From: Cycas panzhihuaensis
Taxonomy: Eukaryota; Cycadophyta
DNA length: 64,000 bases
Direction: 5' to 3'
Assembly (NCBI GenBank): GCA_023213395.1
Contig: CM041465.1
Coordinates: 175,281,741 to 175,345,740 of the forward strand
The position numbers and the translations under genes were made by a program. The notes below the pieces were generated by a model, which was given only the letters and a program-made list of their open reading frames with translations, had not been told where the DNA came from and searched no databases. This document shows, piece after piece, positions 9,956 to 20,395 of the stretch. The number at the start of each line of letters is the position of its first letter. The first letter of the stretch is position 1.

Positions 9956-11064
9956 TGATCTGAATCTTGAATGGGAAAGTGAAAACTTTAACCAATTGAA
10001 ACAAAATCCAGAATCAATTTACATATTATTACATAGAATTAGAAAATTTTGGAATTTTCTTACAAAACTCCTTTGTTTGTGCTCTGTTGAGCATGCAAGG
10101 AACTGCTAACTGCTTTTGGGAGAGAGAAAATGAGAGTTGGGCGCTTCTTGAGCTGCTGCTCATTTGCTGGAACCTCCGTCTCGAAGTCTGCAAAGCCGTT
10201 TTTGGTCTTTTGTTACCAAAAACCCCGTTTTGGTGAGGAAGAAACTGGCTAGCGTCTCTTCTGGGACTGCTGCTCTTATTGTCTTCTCTTCTTGGCTGCA
10301 GCTACGATTTCTCAGGCTCCTTCAAGATCCCCGCAACAGGTTTTTTCGCTGCGTTTCTACTGTGTTCTCTCCCAACGCAGATTTTCACACTTTGGAGCCG
10401 TTCTCCTTCCGGAAAGTTGATTTCTTGCTGCTTTCCTTGAATCTTGCTCCGTGCTGCGTCTAGGGCTGCAGCGTCCTCTAATTTCTATCAAAAGTCTCTG
10501 TCGAGATCCCCCAGATTCCTCTATCGAATTTCGCTTAAAAGCGTTTCCATTTGACAGAGATATATCCGTTTTTCCGTTTTTTCCATTTTCTAACGGGTTT
10601 CAAAACGGTTTGATAAATCTTGGGAAAATCCTTTTATTTTGGAGTTTTTCCTCTTTGAATGCGTAGAGGACACGTGTGCGCACCTTCTCCTCAATTTTCG
10701 TGTGCCAAAGCAGTTCTGGTTGTGCCGCCAAAACCATTTCCGTTTTTGTTATTTTTCCGTTTTTTGACTTCCGCGTAGCTTCCGCGTAGCAGCCTGTAGC
10801 AGCTCCGTAGTAGCCTGTAGTAACTCCGTAGCAGCCGTAGCACTTGCGTAGCACCTTGGTAGCAGTTATAGCACCTTAATAGCACCTTGGTAGTAGTTGT
10901 AGCACCTTAATAGCAGCTTAGTAGTAGTTATAGCACCTTTTTGTACTTGTAGAAATACATTTTTTTACATTTTTAAGCCTTTTAAAGGCAATTTTCTACT
11001 ACATAAAGACCATTTACATGAAAAACAAAGTATTTAGAGTATTCTAAAGATCCTAAACGGATCA
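9956..11064 (-). repeat. 5' LTR of element E
   Basis: A 1109-bp direct repeat of the left LTR. The repeat array at about 10775-10937 is longer than in the left copy. Confidence 0.92.
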
Positions 11065-11523
11065 ACCTCAGAGACTTCTTTTGCAGGAAGTTCTTCTTGA
11101 GATATGCTTGTGGGTATCTCTTCGGGAATTTGTTGAATTGGAACATCTTGCACAAGATCATCTTCATTAAAGATTACATCTCTACTTATATATATTTTAT
11201 TTGTCCTAGGATCTATGCATTTATAAGCTTTAGCATTTTTACTATAACCAATCATTATACATTCTATGTTTTTTGAGTCAAGTTTAGATCTTTTCTTATC
11301 TGGTACATGAACAAATGCTTGACTTCCGAAGACTTTCAAATTGCTTACGTCTGGTTTGATGCCTGTCCAAGCTTCTTTGGGTGTGACTTGATCTAAGGCT
11401 TTTGTTGGACTCCTGTTTATGAGGTAGCCAGCTGTGGAGACAGCTTCTGCCTAGTAGGTTTTTGAAACTTTCTTTTCTCCGATCATGTTGTGAGCCATTT
11501 CCATAATCGTCCTGTTTTTTCAT
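11065..11523 (-). pseudogene. Integrase C-terminal part and linker of element D
   Basis: The 11034-11339 frame, whose last codons run into E, has KVFGSQAFVHVPDKKRSKLD and ECIMIGYSKNAKAYKC, the standard copia integrase C-terminal blocks. Upstream, in a shifted frame, are MEMAHNM, INRSPTKALDQVTP and EAWTG. The linker is cut by E at 11064. Confidence 0.85.
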
Positions 11524-11960
11524 TTTGCAACTCCATTGTATTGTGGTGAGTATGGAGTTGTGAACTATCTACGTATTCCATGATCTTTGCAATAATTTAG
11601 AAATTCCTTAGAGATGTACTCTCCTCCTCCATCAGATCTAATACATTTTATTTTAAGTCTAGATTCAAGCTCAACTTCAACCTTGAATTCTTTAAACTTA
11701 TCAAAAACTTCAGATTTACGGTAGAGAAAGTAAATCCAAGTTTTTTCTGGAGAAGTCATCAATGAATGTTAAGAAGTATTTGGCACCATTTATTGAATGA
11801 GGGGTAAGAGGACCGCACAAATCTGTATGTATTAGATCTAACTTGTTTTTGGCTCATTGTTCATTTGGCTTAAAAGGAAAACAATGTTGTTTTCCATGTA
11901 AACAACCTTTGCAAAGAAACTGTTGAAATGAAATGTTAGGAAGACCATCAAGCATTCTAA
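11524..11960 (-). pseudogene. Copia integrase core of element D
   Basis: The open part (11565-11762) has [20 protein letters not shown] and IKCIRSDGGGEYISKEF with the second catalytic D. Flanking blocks in other frames include the stretch before MTSPEKTW and an N-terminal cysteine region near 11890 (KGCLHGKQHC type). Stops and frame changes break it. Confidence 0.85.
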
Positions 11961-12300
11961 CTTTTGTAGCTAAGCTAGCCTATTAGAAGAGATGTGCCCA
12001 TACTTCAAATGCCATAGCTTGTTATTATCAACATTGATTGCAGTACATGCTTTTACATCTTTGATGATTGATTCAAGCCTAGAGAGTAACATGTACAAGT
12101 CATTACTTTCTATTCCTTTGGCAATTATAGTTATGTTTTTCTTCATGTCCAAGATGTAATAATGACCACCATCAAAAATAGTCCACAATTTCTTCTTCCC
12201 TAACTGGGTAACTAAAAGCAAATTCTTTTTCAATCCAAGTACAAAAAGCACGTTATCAATTTTCTGTATAGCCCATTATATTTTGACTGGTATAGTTTAG
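11961..12300 (-). pseudogene. Gag-pre-integrase domain of element D
   Basis: The frame 11970-12251 contains FVLGLKKNLLLVTQLGKK, FDGGHYYILDM, KGIESNDLYML and LWHLKYGHISSNRLA. The last supplies the histidines of the integrase zinc-binding region. It matches 57700-57950 of element F. Confidence 0.85.
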
Positions 12301-12500
12301 AGTCCCTTGATATTTAGTGGGGGCTTGTCCCCTAACTCTACAGATTTATGAGAAGAGTAGGGTTTCAAAGATTCAAACCAATCCTCCCGTCTTGTCATAT
12401 GTCTCGATGCTCCAGAGTCGATATACCACACCTCTTCATCCTCAAGACTGGCTATGAGAGCGGCAATAAATGCGATTTCTTCTTCATCTTCATCATCCTA
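12301..12500 (-). pseudogene. Copia protease of element D
   Basis: The minus strand reads VWYIDSGASRHMT with an intact DSG active site near 12400-12430, then WFESLKP and KSVELGDKPPLN. Stops follow near 12290. Unlike element F, the active-site glycine is kept. Confidence 0.82.
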
Positions 12501-13420
12501 CTCTTCACTGTAGTTTCTTATAGGACGTTTCCCTCTCTAAATTTCTGCCCTTCTCTGAGAGCATTGATAGGGGTAATGTCTGGATTGACCGCAATGATAA
12601 CACACATTAAAAGCCCAACAACTGCTTGAGAAATGCCCTGGCTTACCACAATTGAAACATACTCGTGCTTCCCTAGGTGGAGTGTTACGTCCTCGTCCTC
12701 TACTCTCTTACCACCTTTCACAACATATATTTTTGCTATCTAAGCCTTGTGTACAACCCCGAGCTTAACTCCTTCCTCTGGGTCTAAGATGAAGTTTGGT
12801 TACAAATGCATCATCTACTTCTATTGTATCTTCATAACACTTGTTTCTTTGTTACTGTCTCAGTGGTAAACCTGTCAAGGTATCAAGTGACATAGTATTG
12901 ATCTGATCATTGTTAGTTATTGTATTGATCGTAACATCAAAGGGCTTTGCAAGTTTGTTGGCTATCATTTCCACAATTTCCTACTCTATGATGGTTGCTC
13001 CTACACTCAGAAGGTCATTTCTAACTGAGATGACCTTATGGATAAATTCAAAATTGTTTCGATGTCTTTCATGTACAACTTAAACAGTTCTTCTTTTAGA
13101 TCAATGATTCTTGCTTGATTTTTCTAGTTGTACATGTTTTCAAACATCTTTCATATTTCTTTAGAGGAATTCAATTTCTGAACGTAAATAAGAAGAGGGT
13201 CAGAGACTGACAGTTTTAGCACAATTACTCCTGCATTGTCTCTTTCTTCCCAACTGGTTTGAGCAGTCCTAGGAGTAGTAGGTTTGACTTCAGTATCAGT
13301 AGCTATTCTCCAGGCATTTTTGGCCCTGAGTAGGGTTTCTACTTTGATTTTCCAAATATGATAATTGCTATCAATCAATTTATCCTAGTCATTGAGAGCT
13401 AAAATAGACGAGGCCATTGT
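12501..13420 (-). pseudogene. Gag of element D
   Basis: The N-terminus (13151-13378) has SNYHIWKIKVETLLRAKNAW, the typical copia gag start, and TSWEERDNAGVIV. The middle has several stops. The C-terminus has two adjacent zinc knuckles near 12590-12670 (CFNCGKPGHFSSSC and CYHCGQSRHYPYQC), reached through a frame change. This full-length layout is the reference for the deletion seen in element F. Confidence 0.8.
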
Positions 13421-14569
13421 TCAGACTTTAAAGAATTGAAAACTGGGTTAATTTCCGACAAGAGAGATGGTTGTCTGTACACCTGTACGAATTTCCATAC
13501 AAAATCCAAGTGTACGGATTTGGACCAAAGACTACTTCAAATCGAAGCTCTTTCTGAGCTGAATCCAAATATGTAATTTGTTTTGAGAGAATCTTCCAGA
13601 TCTGAGAGATATTTGACCCGAAAACCCTAGATGGGCGGCTAGCGTTTAGAAGATAAATACTTAAATCTTCAAGAAAACTTAGAAAAATTCTTCAAAATAG
13701 GTCTTAATCACTCTGTTTTGATTAAGAGAAGATGTTTCAGAGATTTTTACCTGAAATCATAGTGACTTTCTTCAAAAAAATCAAGTTTCTCCTCGCAAAC
13801 CTGCATCCTTGAAAAAATGGGTAAAACCTCTTCAAGATGACCTCGGATCACTTCGACACAGAAGAGAGATGTGACGAGGATGCTAAGATCTGCAATCTCG
13901 GTGAGTTTTAAAAAAATCTAAGTACTTGAAATTTTCCTATCCGTATAATCGTACGGTTCCATACACCTACTTTGTACGCCTCATGTCAGCAGTTTCTTCA
14001 ATATCTTCTGGCTTTTAATTAATGCACCTCCTTGATAGTTTGATCTAAGAAATCTAATGTCCTTACTTGATTCTGATGGTCGGCTAGGGTTTAGAAGATA
14101 AATGCTTAAATCTTCAAGAAAACTTAGAAAAATTCTTCAAAATAGATCTTAATCACTCTGTTTTGATTAAGAGAAGATGTTTTAGAGATTTTTACCCGAA
14201 ATCAGAGTGACTTTCTTAAAAAAAAATCAAATTTCTCCTTACAAACCTACATGCCTGAAAAAATGGGTAAAACCTCTTCAAGAGGACCTCAGATCACTTC
14301 GACACAAAAGAGAGATGTGATGAGAATGCTGAGATCTGCAATCTAGGTGAGTTTAAAAAAAAAATCTAAGTACTTGAAATTTTCCTGTCCATAAGATCGT
14401 ACGGTTCCATACACCTGCTCCGTATGCCTCCTATCAACAGTTTCTTCAATCTCTTCTGGCTTTTAATTAATGCACCTCCTTGATAGTTTGATCTGAGAAA
14501 TCTAATGTCCTTACTTGATTCTAATTTCTCTGACATGAAACTTTCTCTGTCGGACAGGTATGATATCCT
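13421..14569 (-). other. 5' leader of element D with an internal duplication
   Basis: This non-coding stretch lies between gag and the PBS. It contains two direct copies of about 443 bp (13636-14078 and 14081-14523). No ORF is conserved between the copies. Confidence 0.75.
13636..14523. repeat. Tandem duplication of about 443 bp in the D leader
   Basis: Both copies start CGGCTAG and include TTTAGAAGATAAAT and a LTR-independent block ending at CTTACTTGATTCT. The offset is 445 bp. Scattered substitutions and A-tract length differences separate the copies. Confidence 0.88.
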
Positions 14570-14581
14570 GCTTTGATATCA
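14570..14581 (-). other. Primer binding site of element D (decayed initiator Met type)
   Basis: On the minus strand TGATATCAAAGC directly abuts the 5' LTR. It matches TGGTATCAGAGC at 10 of 12 positions. Confidence 0.75.
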
Positions 14582-14770
14582 TGTTAAGACATTAACTCAC
14601 AAATTTGGAGAAGAACTTGATTTCATTATGAGTGAAGAACTCTATATATACAACTATGTAATTGTAACCGCCAGGTATCTACTTGACACGTGGCACATAC
14701 AAGAATATGTTACATGAATAGGTGTCTAAGTGACTCTTAGACTTCTTAGATAAAACATTGTATCCTAACA
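14582..14770 (-). repeat. 5' LTR of element D
   Basis: A 189-bp LTR followed by the TSD copy TATCT (14771-14775). Confidence 0.93.
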
Positions 14771-14775
14771 TATCT

Positions 14776-15175
14776 TATCTCCTCCTAATTTTTCAAAGGA
14801 TTTCATCCTTTATACTGCTTCCTCAAATTTATCAATATCTGCTATATTGATGCAACTTGATAGATATGGGAAAAAACAAGTTATTTATTATATTAGTAAA
14901 CTTATTTTTGATTTAGAGTTGGCCTATTCTAAAATCAAATGCCAATGTCTTGCTATTGTTTATGCTGTTAAGAAATTACAACATTATTTGTCGTATGCCC
15001 ACACTAAGGTGATAGTAAACTCAAATCCCTTAAAGTATCTACTTACCAAACCTGATTCTTTTAGTTGTGTTGGAAGATGGATAATCCTCCTTCAAGAATT
15101 TGACCTTTTGCCTAACCAGTGCAAAGAAAGGGATGGTAATAGCAAGACACATTTGCAATATGCCTATACTTGAAA
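14776..15175 (+). pseudogene. Gypsy RNase H of element C
   Basis: This resumes element C after D. It has FILYTASSNLSISAILMQLD (the usual catalytic D is altered), KQVIYYISKLIFDLELAYSKIK, AIVYAVKKLQHYLSYAHTKVI, NPLKYLLTKP and LLQEFDL. The open part begins at 14847. The pattern is that of the gypsy RNase H in Tat-type elements. Confidence 0.82.
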
Positions 15176-15204
15176 AAGAAGTTGTTCAAACTTTCGACGA
15201 CTCT

Positions 15205-16083
15205 TTTCTAAAAGAGTAAATTGTACTCTTGGATACTAATTCAAAATGGTATTCTAATATAATTACTTATCTTCAGAAACATACTTATAAACCTAACTTA
15301 ACTCGAGAAGAAAAACGACGAATTCATCTACTTTCTTCCCATTACATTATTTTAGATTATAAATTTTATTATCGAACTCGAGATGCAATTCTTTTTAGGT
15401 GTGTTTCTAAAGTTGAGTCTCAACGAATTTTGAATGATTGTCACTTAGAAGTTTGTGGTGGTCATTTTTTTTATCGTTTCACAACGGAAAAGATTATAAG
15501 AGTTGGTTATTATTAGCTCACATTGTTTTCTAATGCACATTTATTTGTTCGTCGCTGCCCTAACTGTGAAATCTTTGGCAATCAAATCTTCAAGTCACCC
15601 TCTCAGCTATACCCAATTTCTTCTTTTGGTCCATTTTGGAAATGGGGTTTAAATTTCATTAGTCCATTTAATTCCTCGTCCTTAATCCCTCGTCCTCAAA
15701 TGGACATAAGTTTATTATCACAGTAACTAACTATTTTACTAAGTGGGTAGAGGCAATGCATGTTGCTAAGGCTAATAAATATATCACTGCCATGCTCCTC
15801 TTTAACCAAATTGTTTGTCGAATTGGAATCCCCAATACTTTTATGTTCGATAGAGGAACTCATTTCATTAATAATGTTGTTCAAGAGCTATGTATCAAAC
15901 TAGGCATTGAACATGCCAAATCGTCCCCATACTATCCTAGAGCAAATGGACAAGATGTAGCTTTTAATAAAATCCTAGTAAAAATCCTTCAAAAAACAAT
16001 TAACACTTTGAAAAGGGATTGGCATTTGCAAATCTATCATATACTATAGGCGTATCGTTCCATGACTAAAACCACTACTAGTT
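15205..16083 (+). pseudogene. Integrase of element C (broken by stops and by B1)
   Basis: The zinc-binding part (15229-15516) has RILNDCHLEVCGGHF and, after a stop, RRCPNCEIFGNQI. The core follows in several frames: WGLNFISPF, then MFDRGTHFINN (second catalytic D) and SPYYPRANGQDVAFNK, where the glutamate expected after NGQ is missing. B1 inserts at 16089, and the tail continues at 41397. Confidence 0.82.
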
Positions 16084-16088
16084 ATTCT

Positions 16089-16979
16089 TGTCGGGGTTAA
16101 TTTTGGCACATAAACTGTGGAAAAACTGGAACATAGGCATGTACTGATTGGAAGAATGCAAGTACAGACCATACAAGGTATGCATAGCAAAAAAGATCAT
16201 AATATATGCTGACTAGATATGCAATATAGGATGCATACCTTTCAGGTACGCAACACAGGGTACATGCCATTCAAGTACGTTAGCAGACGGAACGTACCAA
16301 AATGGAACACATGACTGAAATGGACTCAAAAGACACCTAGATCTGATGACATCGGCCAAGACAGGAGTACGTATGGATGTATGAACGAAAAGGATATGAT
16401 TAAGGATGGTAATCATGAGATTAAGTGGAAAGATATATTTGTAATGAAAAGGTATCGTTATAACTTAGGTCATAAAGGATGCCAAAAAAGGGGTATTTAA
16501 TGGTACTTTTCTCACCATTCCAGCGGTGAGAGCCAAGCATTCATTCCATGATACATTCCCAGGGCAGGGATACCAGCCAAGCAGTACAGATACATGACTG
16601 AGCAAATGCGTTCCCTGTTGCATTCCCTTTTGGAATGTATGTAACAATGTAGTGTGTAAACTGCTAGAACATATGCAGGATACGTTCTAGAACTGAGTGT
16701 ATTACTCTTATTGCTTAATAAAGTGAAAAGTTATGTGGAAATTTGTGTACTATATGTGCTATAATGATTACATGAGGAATGCATAATGATTAGTGTGCTG
16801 TTGTGTTGAAAAAATGGTAATAATGTGCAAATTTATTCCTACAATACTGTGTGCAAAGTGATTTTATTAATGATGGATGGAACGCATAAGCATGTTGACC
16901 ATATCCTAAGCTAGACTACCAACCAATGATCCCTTGACAAGTGAATATTCCACAAGTGTAGTGAAACATTAAGTCAGCA
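16089..16979 (+). repeat. 5' LTR of element B1
   Basis: An 891-bp direct repeat of 40488-41391. Its ends have decayed (TGTCG...CAGCA versus the expected TGTTG...CAACA seen in B2). It carries many GTACG-type motifs and an AATAAA-like signal in the run before AGTTATGTGG. Confidence 0.9.
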
Positions 16980-16980
16980 T

Positions 16981-16993
16981 TGGTTCTGTTGCC
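16981..16993 (+). other. Primer binding site of element B1 (tRNA-Glu type)
   Basis: TGGTTCTGTTGCC lies one base after the LTR. From memory it differs at one position from the complement of the plant tRNA-Glu 3' end. Confidence 0.7.
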
Positions 16994-17167
16994 TACGTCC
17001 ACAGAGGAGGGATTGGCCCAGGAGTTTCATAAGGGAAGTATGTTCAAAGGACAAGGAACCTCGGTTGTTGTCATGATGGCAAGTTGTAACTAAGCCTTCC
17101 TACGAGGCCTTTGAAGGCGGGAAAGTCACAAAAGGGTACTTCCCCTAAGGGGGAAGAATCAAGTAAT
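16994..17167 (+). pseudogene. Start of the B1 leader and pre-gag region, cut by element A
   Basis: It includes the sequence matching GGCCTTCAAGGTCGG of B2 (about 28969) and a Lys/Ser/Glu-rich reading from about 17111 that parallels the B2 pre-gag N-terminus. Element A interrupts it at 17168, and it continues at 26899. Confidence 0.75.
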
Positions 17168-17628
17168 TGTGTGGGCCTCAATCATGCTCAGACAATTGCA
17201 AAGAGAAAGACACACACTTTTAGAATAAATCCATCCAGAATTAATTACTCAAAATGGCACCGCGTCTGGTCCTCTCACAACCAGACGCCCGCCAGACGAT
17301 ACAGAAGGGCTGCCTTACACGTGGCAGAATTCTTTTACATAGACATAAGCAAACTGAAGTACATACCGCACATTGCGGTTCTCCTCTTTTATACTCTTTT
17401 TAAGAACGTTACATAACTATTTCTTTTTCACAAAATAAGTTACTTTCCTAACTATCATGGGTCCGCTTGCCTGCAGACACCCCATTCCCCGCCTCGAATA
17501 GTACTGCGGTAGCATCAGAAATAGCAGTAGCGACTGTGAGTGCTCCATATAGCCTCCGTAGCAGACTCCAGAATAGCCCGAATGTATCAGAAACTGTTAG
17601 TGGTTGTAATGACAAAATCAACCACACA
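17168..17628 (-). repeat. 3' LTR of element A
   Basis: A 461-bp LTR. A TATAAAAG box (minus strand, 17386-17393) and a hairpin ACCGCA-CAT-TGCGGT (17365-17379) are present in both LTRs. The right LTR is about 58 bp shorter through small deletions. Confidence 0.92.
17386..17393 (-). promoter_or_regulatory. TATA box of the element A LTR
   Basis: TATAAAAG on the minus strand, conserved at 26704-26711 in the 5' LTR. It is the likely core promoter. Confidence 0.55.
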
Positions 17629-17636
17629 TCTTCCTC
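17629..17636 (-). other. Polypurine tract of element A
   Basis: GAGGAAGA on the minus strand directly precedes the 3' LTR, confirming minus-strand orientation. Confidence 0.75.
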
Positions 17637-17765
17637 ACACTGCTTTGAACAAGTAGCATACTTGTTCAAACAAAAATAATTTTAATGCCTTTCTTGTATT
17701 TTTATTCGTTCACAACAGATATACTCCATTTCCGTTACGCAATATGAGGAGGTATTTTAATGCTT

Positions 17766-19402
17766 TCATCTCAAATACTTGCACAACATTACAACATCGT
17801 GCATTGTATCTAGCCAGGGCAATGTTGGCTGTTCTCCGGATTTCAATTGGTCAATTTCATGATTTAATTCCTCATTGACCCTTTCCATTAATTCTAAGCG
17901 TTCTCGGAAGGCTTTACATTCCTTCCAGAGGTTCTTACAACATTCCGAATCTTCATCTGATTTAATAATCCATGCTCCCAGTTGATGATAGACTGGCTGC
18001 ATGTCTTCTGGAATGTGTTTGTCGAACCTTCTCCGAAATTCTGCTACATGGGATCCAACTTCATGAATATCATCCACCCAATCTAATATAAATGCCTTCA
18101 AAGATTCCAATTTATTTACTGTAATTTGATGAATCTGTCTTAATGATTCATCGGGTGGTTTTGCCCGGCTTTCTAACTCAGTAACTAATTGTCTAGTTAC
18201 CTTTGCTAAAAAGGATGTCTTCCAAGTTGTGATGTCTTTTGCATCACATTCCATTGGATCCAACCCCTCCTCTAACGCATCCTTACTCGTATTAAACTCT
18301 ACTTCCGGAGGTTGGTTATCCAAAATTTCCAAGATTTGCCGCCTTCTTTTCTCCTACTCTGCTGCTCTTCTTTTCCTTTCTGCTACAACTTCTTCCTCTA
18401 TTATAGTTTTCCGCTTCTTCTCTGCTGCGGCTGCCAGTTCTTCATCTGCTACGGCTGTTGGTCCTTCTTCTGCCACCGACTCCTGCCTACCTGTTACCAT
18501 CCTGTTATCTTGTCTTCTTACCTTGTCTATTGTAGGCCTATCCTCAAGCTGCTCCACGTCTACTATTTCCACTACTGTGGCTGCGTCTTCAATCCTGGAA
18601 CTTGTTCCAAGTTCCCAATCCATCTTCTCCTTCCCCTTCGCCGCTGCTGGCTGCGAAATTCCAGGTGCTAGTTCACTTGCTTGGTACATTTTCTACCCAA
18701 TCTAAAACTTGAACCTGCTCCTTTTTCCATTTTCCTACCGCTTCGTTTGTCCAAGCTAACAGGCTAATCGCCGTGCCATCGGGCATTCTTATACCAGGAC
18801 ACTGGTATAAAAGAATACCCTGCAAAATAGTTACATAATAGAACGGAACTGGCTTGCTTGCGTTTTTAATAGCTTGTAGGGCATCCAAAGAACCCTCGCT
18901 TTTACAAACATCGCCCAATTGAATACTTCCCCTTGCGCCACCTTGTTCAACATTGTTCGCAGGTTACTTGGAGCATATGCGTTTTTCTGAGTGAGAATAA
19001 TCTTTGAGAAGATTAATTGAGCAAGAAAACGCTTGCCTGCATCTTCTATGCCTGCAATTCAATTCTCACCGATGTCGCATCATTACTTGTCGCCCCATTA
19101 TTCTTGCCGCCTCCTCACGCCGACAAAGATAGTATCCCCGCAATTTCTGCTCCTTTATTTGGCAGACCAGTGGTTGCCGTAAGTACTTCTTCTGTAATTT
19201 GCACCATCCATGGGTGCTTCGCCAGCAGGGGAAGTAGACGCTGCATAAACTCTTCTGCGTTACCAAAGATACCGACTGTCACAAATCGATGTAACTCTGC
19301 CTGGCAGAGCAACTGGTATCGTCTGTCATCTTTCGGAATGACTGTCCATTCCTCGCGAATTCGGCTATCGTCGTTTTCGCGAACTAATATTGGAGGCATC
19401 AT
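17766..19402 (-). pseudogene. Envelope-position extra ORF of element A
   Basis: The coding is in pieces: 19115-19402, then a shifted frame through about 18930, 18673-18918, 18354-18689 and, after one stop, 17766-18332. The N-terminal half contains EEVLTATTGLPNKG, GEVFNWAMFV and PFYYVTILQGILLYQ. These align in the same order with the extra ORF of B2 (IVHTITRLPKEGG, GEKMNWSEFL, PFRHPSLLLAILFYQ). The middle is acidic and Lys-rich, and the C-terminal 190 residues match element H and look coiled coil. It follows integrase and precedes the polypurine tract. I see no signal peptide or transmembrane segment. The N-terminal pattern recalls plant transposon-associated proteins found in Athila-like elements, but that link is only a guess. 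Function unknown. Confidence 0.75.
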
Positions 19403-19678
19403 TTCTACTGTATCTAAAATATTGCCCTATCCTTGCTATTCCACTACTATTTATTACGGTCGCTGCGTCCCCAGTTTTCTTTAAAACCCGCGGCGTCCAA
19501 ACCTGATGGTATTAGTTATGGCCGTTACAGACTTAAGGGCCTTATCAATTCATATAATTATGATTACAGCCGTGTTAATCATAACATGAACTCCTGCTGC
19601 TTTTTAAATTCACCCGCCCTTAACACTCCGTCACATCTTGGCGCCACGTCACTTCCTCAATTCCGAATCGTGCCGCTG
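19403..19678 (-). other. Spacer in element A, no recognisable coding
   Basis: Sequence between the first Met of the extra ORF and the minisatellite. I see only short broken frames. Confidence 0.5.
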
Positions 19679-19679
19679 C

Positions 19680-20030
19680 TACCCACATCTTACTTTAATG
19701 ATGCTGCCACTACCCACGTCCCGACTTAATGTCGTCGCAACTGCTGTCCTAATAATACAGGTGCTGTCACGTCTTAATGACGCCGCCACTGCTGTTCTTG
19801 TAACATCAATACAACTGCTATCATGTTTTAATGACGCTGCAGCTGCTATCACATCTGTTGTCCACGTCTCTACTATCCTTGTCACATCAGCACAGCTGCT
19901 ATCCTGCTTTGATGACGCCGCAGCCACATCTGTTGTCCACGTCTCTGCTATCCTTGTCACGTCAGCACAGCTGCTCTCCCGCTTTGATGACGCCGCAGCT
20001 GCTACTGTCCTCGTCTCTGCTATGTTTATC
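19680..20030. repeat. Degenerate minisatellite between integrase and extra ORF in A
   Basis: About six units begin near 19688, 19727, 19772, 19823, 19907 and 19981, each with a TTTGATGACGCCGCAG-like core. Unit length rises from about 40-50 bp to about 75-85 bp. A poly-T run follows at 20059-20081. On the minus strand the array reads as Ala/Ser/Asp-rich repeats in one open frame. Confidence 0.75.
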
Positions 20031-20082
20031 TAGCCTTCCTCCTGTTTCTTAATATTAATGGATTTTTTTTTTTTTTTTTACA

Positions 20083-20395
20083 TTCTATATAGTTTCAGTC
20101 TGCTACCATTGACCAATTTAGTCAATGGTTGTCCATCTAACTGTTGCAACCTAACTGATCCATTTCCATAGATATTTTGAATTCTGTATGGTCCTAACCA
20201 TCTAATTTTCATTTTTCCTGGTTTAAATTTGAACTTACTATCATACAATAAGACCAAATCATTTACCTTAAATTCAGGTTCCTTGATGTGGCGATCATGC
20301 CATGCTTTCCGTCTTTTCTTTTCAATCCTTAATTCCCATAGTGCCCGTGCTCGGTTTCATCCAGCCATCAATCGGATCAACCGGGTCAAGGGATG
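20083..20395 (-). pseudogene. Integrase C-terminal module of element A
   Basis: The minus strand reads DSKFKFKPGKMKIRWLGPY, then QNIYGNGSVRLQQLDGQPL and VNGSRLKLY. This is the GPY-type C-terminal module and corresponds to KMRWLGPYIAE in B1 and B2. Confidence 0.82.

Larger units (their letters stand above)
4159..11064 (-). mobile_element. Element E: Ty3/gypsy retrotransposon inside D
   Basis: E has LTRs of 1080 bp (4159-5238) and 1109 bp (9956-11064), both TGATC...GATCA, and a perfect TSD ACCTC (4154-4158 and 11065-11069). It has an initiator-Met PBS beside the right LTR and an A/G-rich tract beside the left LTR, so it runs on the minus strand. Order is gag, protease, RT, RNase H, integrase. 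The LTRs are near identical outside a minisatellite, so E is young compared with D. Coding is nearly continuous, with a few frameshifts. Confidence 0.93.
2209..14770 (-). mobile_element. Element D: Ty1/copia retrotransposon with element E nested inside
   Basis: D has two 189-bp LTRs, both starting TGTTA and ending TAACA, and a perfect 5-bp TSD TATCT (2204-2208 and 14771-14775). Minus-strand order is leader, gag, protease, integrase, RT, RNase H, as in Ty1/copia. E is inserted between integrase and RT (4159-11064). Comparing the LTRs by eye I count 11 differences in 189 positions, so the insertion is not recent. The pol is related to that of element F, with matching protein motifs throughout. 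Confidence 0.93.

Noticed and set aside
18229-18705. Plus-strand Ser/Ala-rich reading of 158 residues
   Set aside because: Shadow of the acidic minus-strand extra ORF of A, which has homologues in H.
19638-20052. Overlapping plus-strand readings with leucine/serine repeats
   Set aside because: Produced by the minisatellite; no homologue in B or H.
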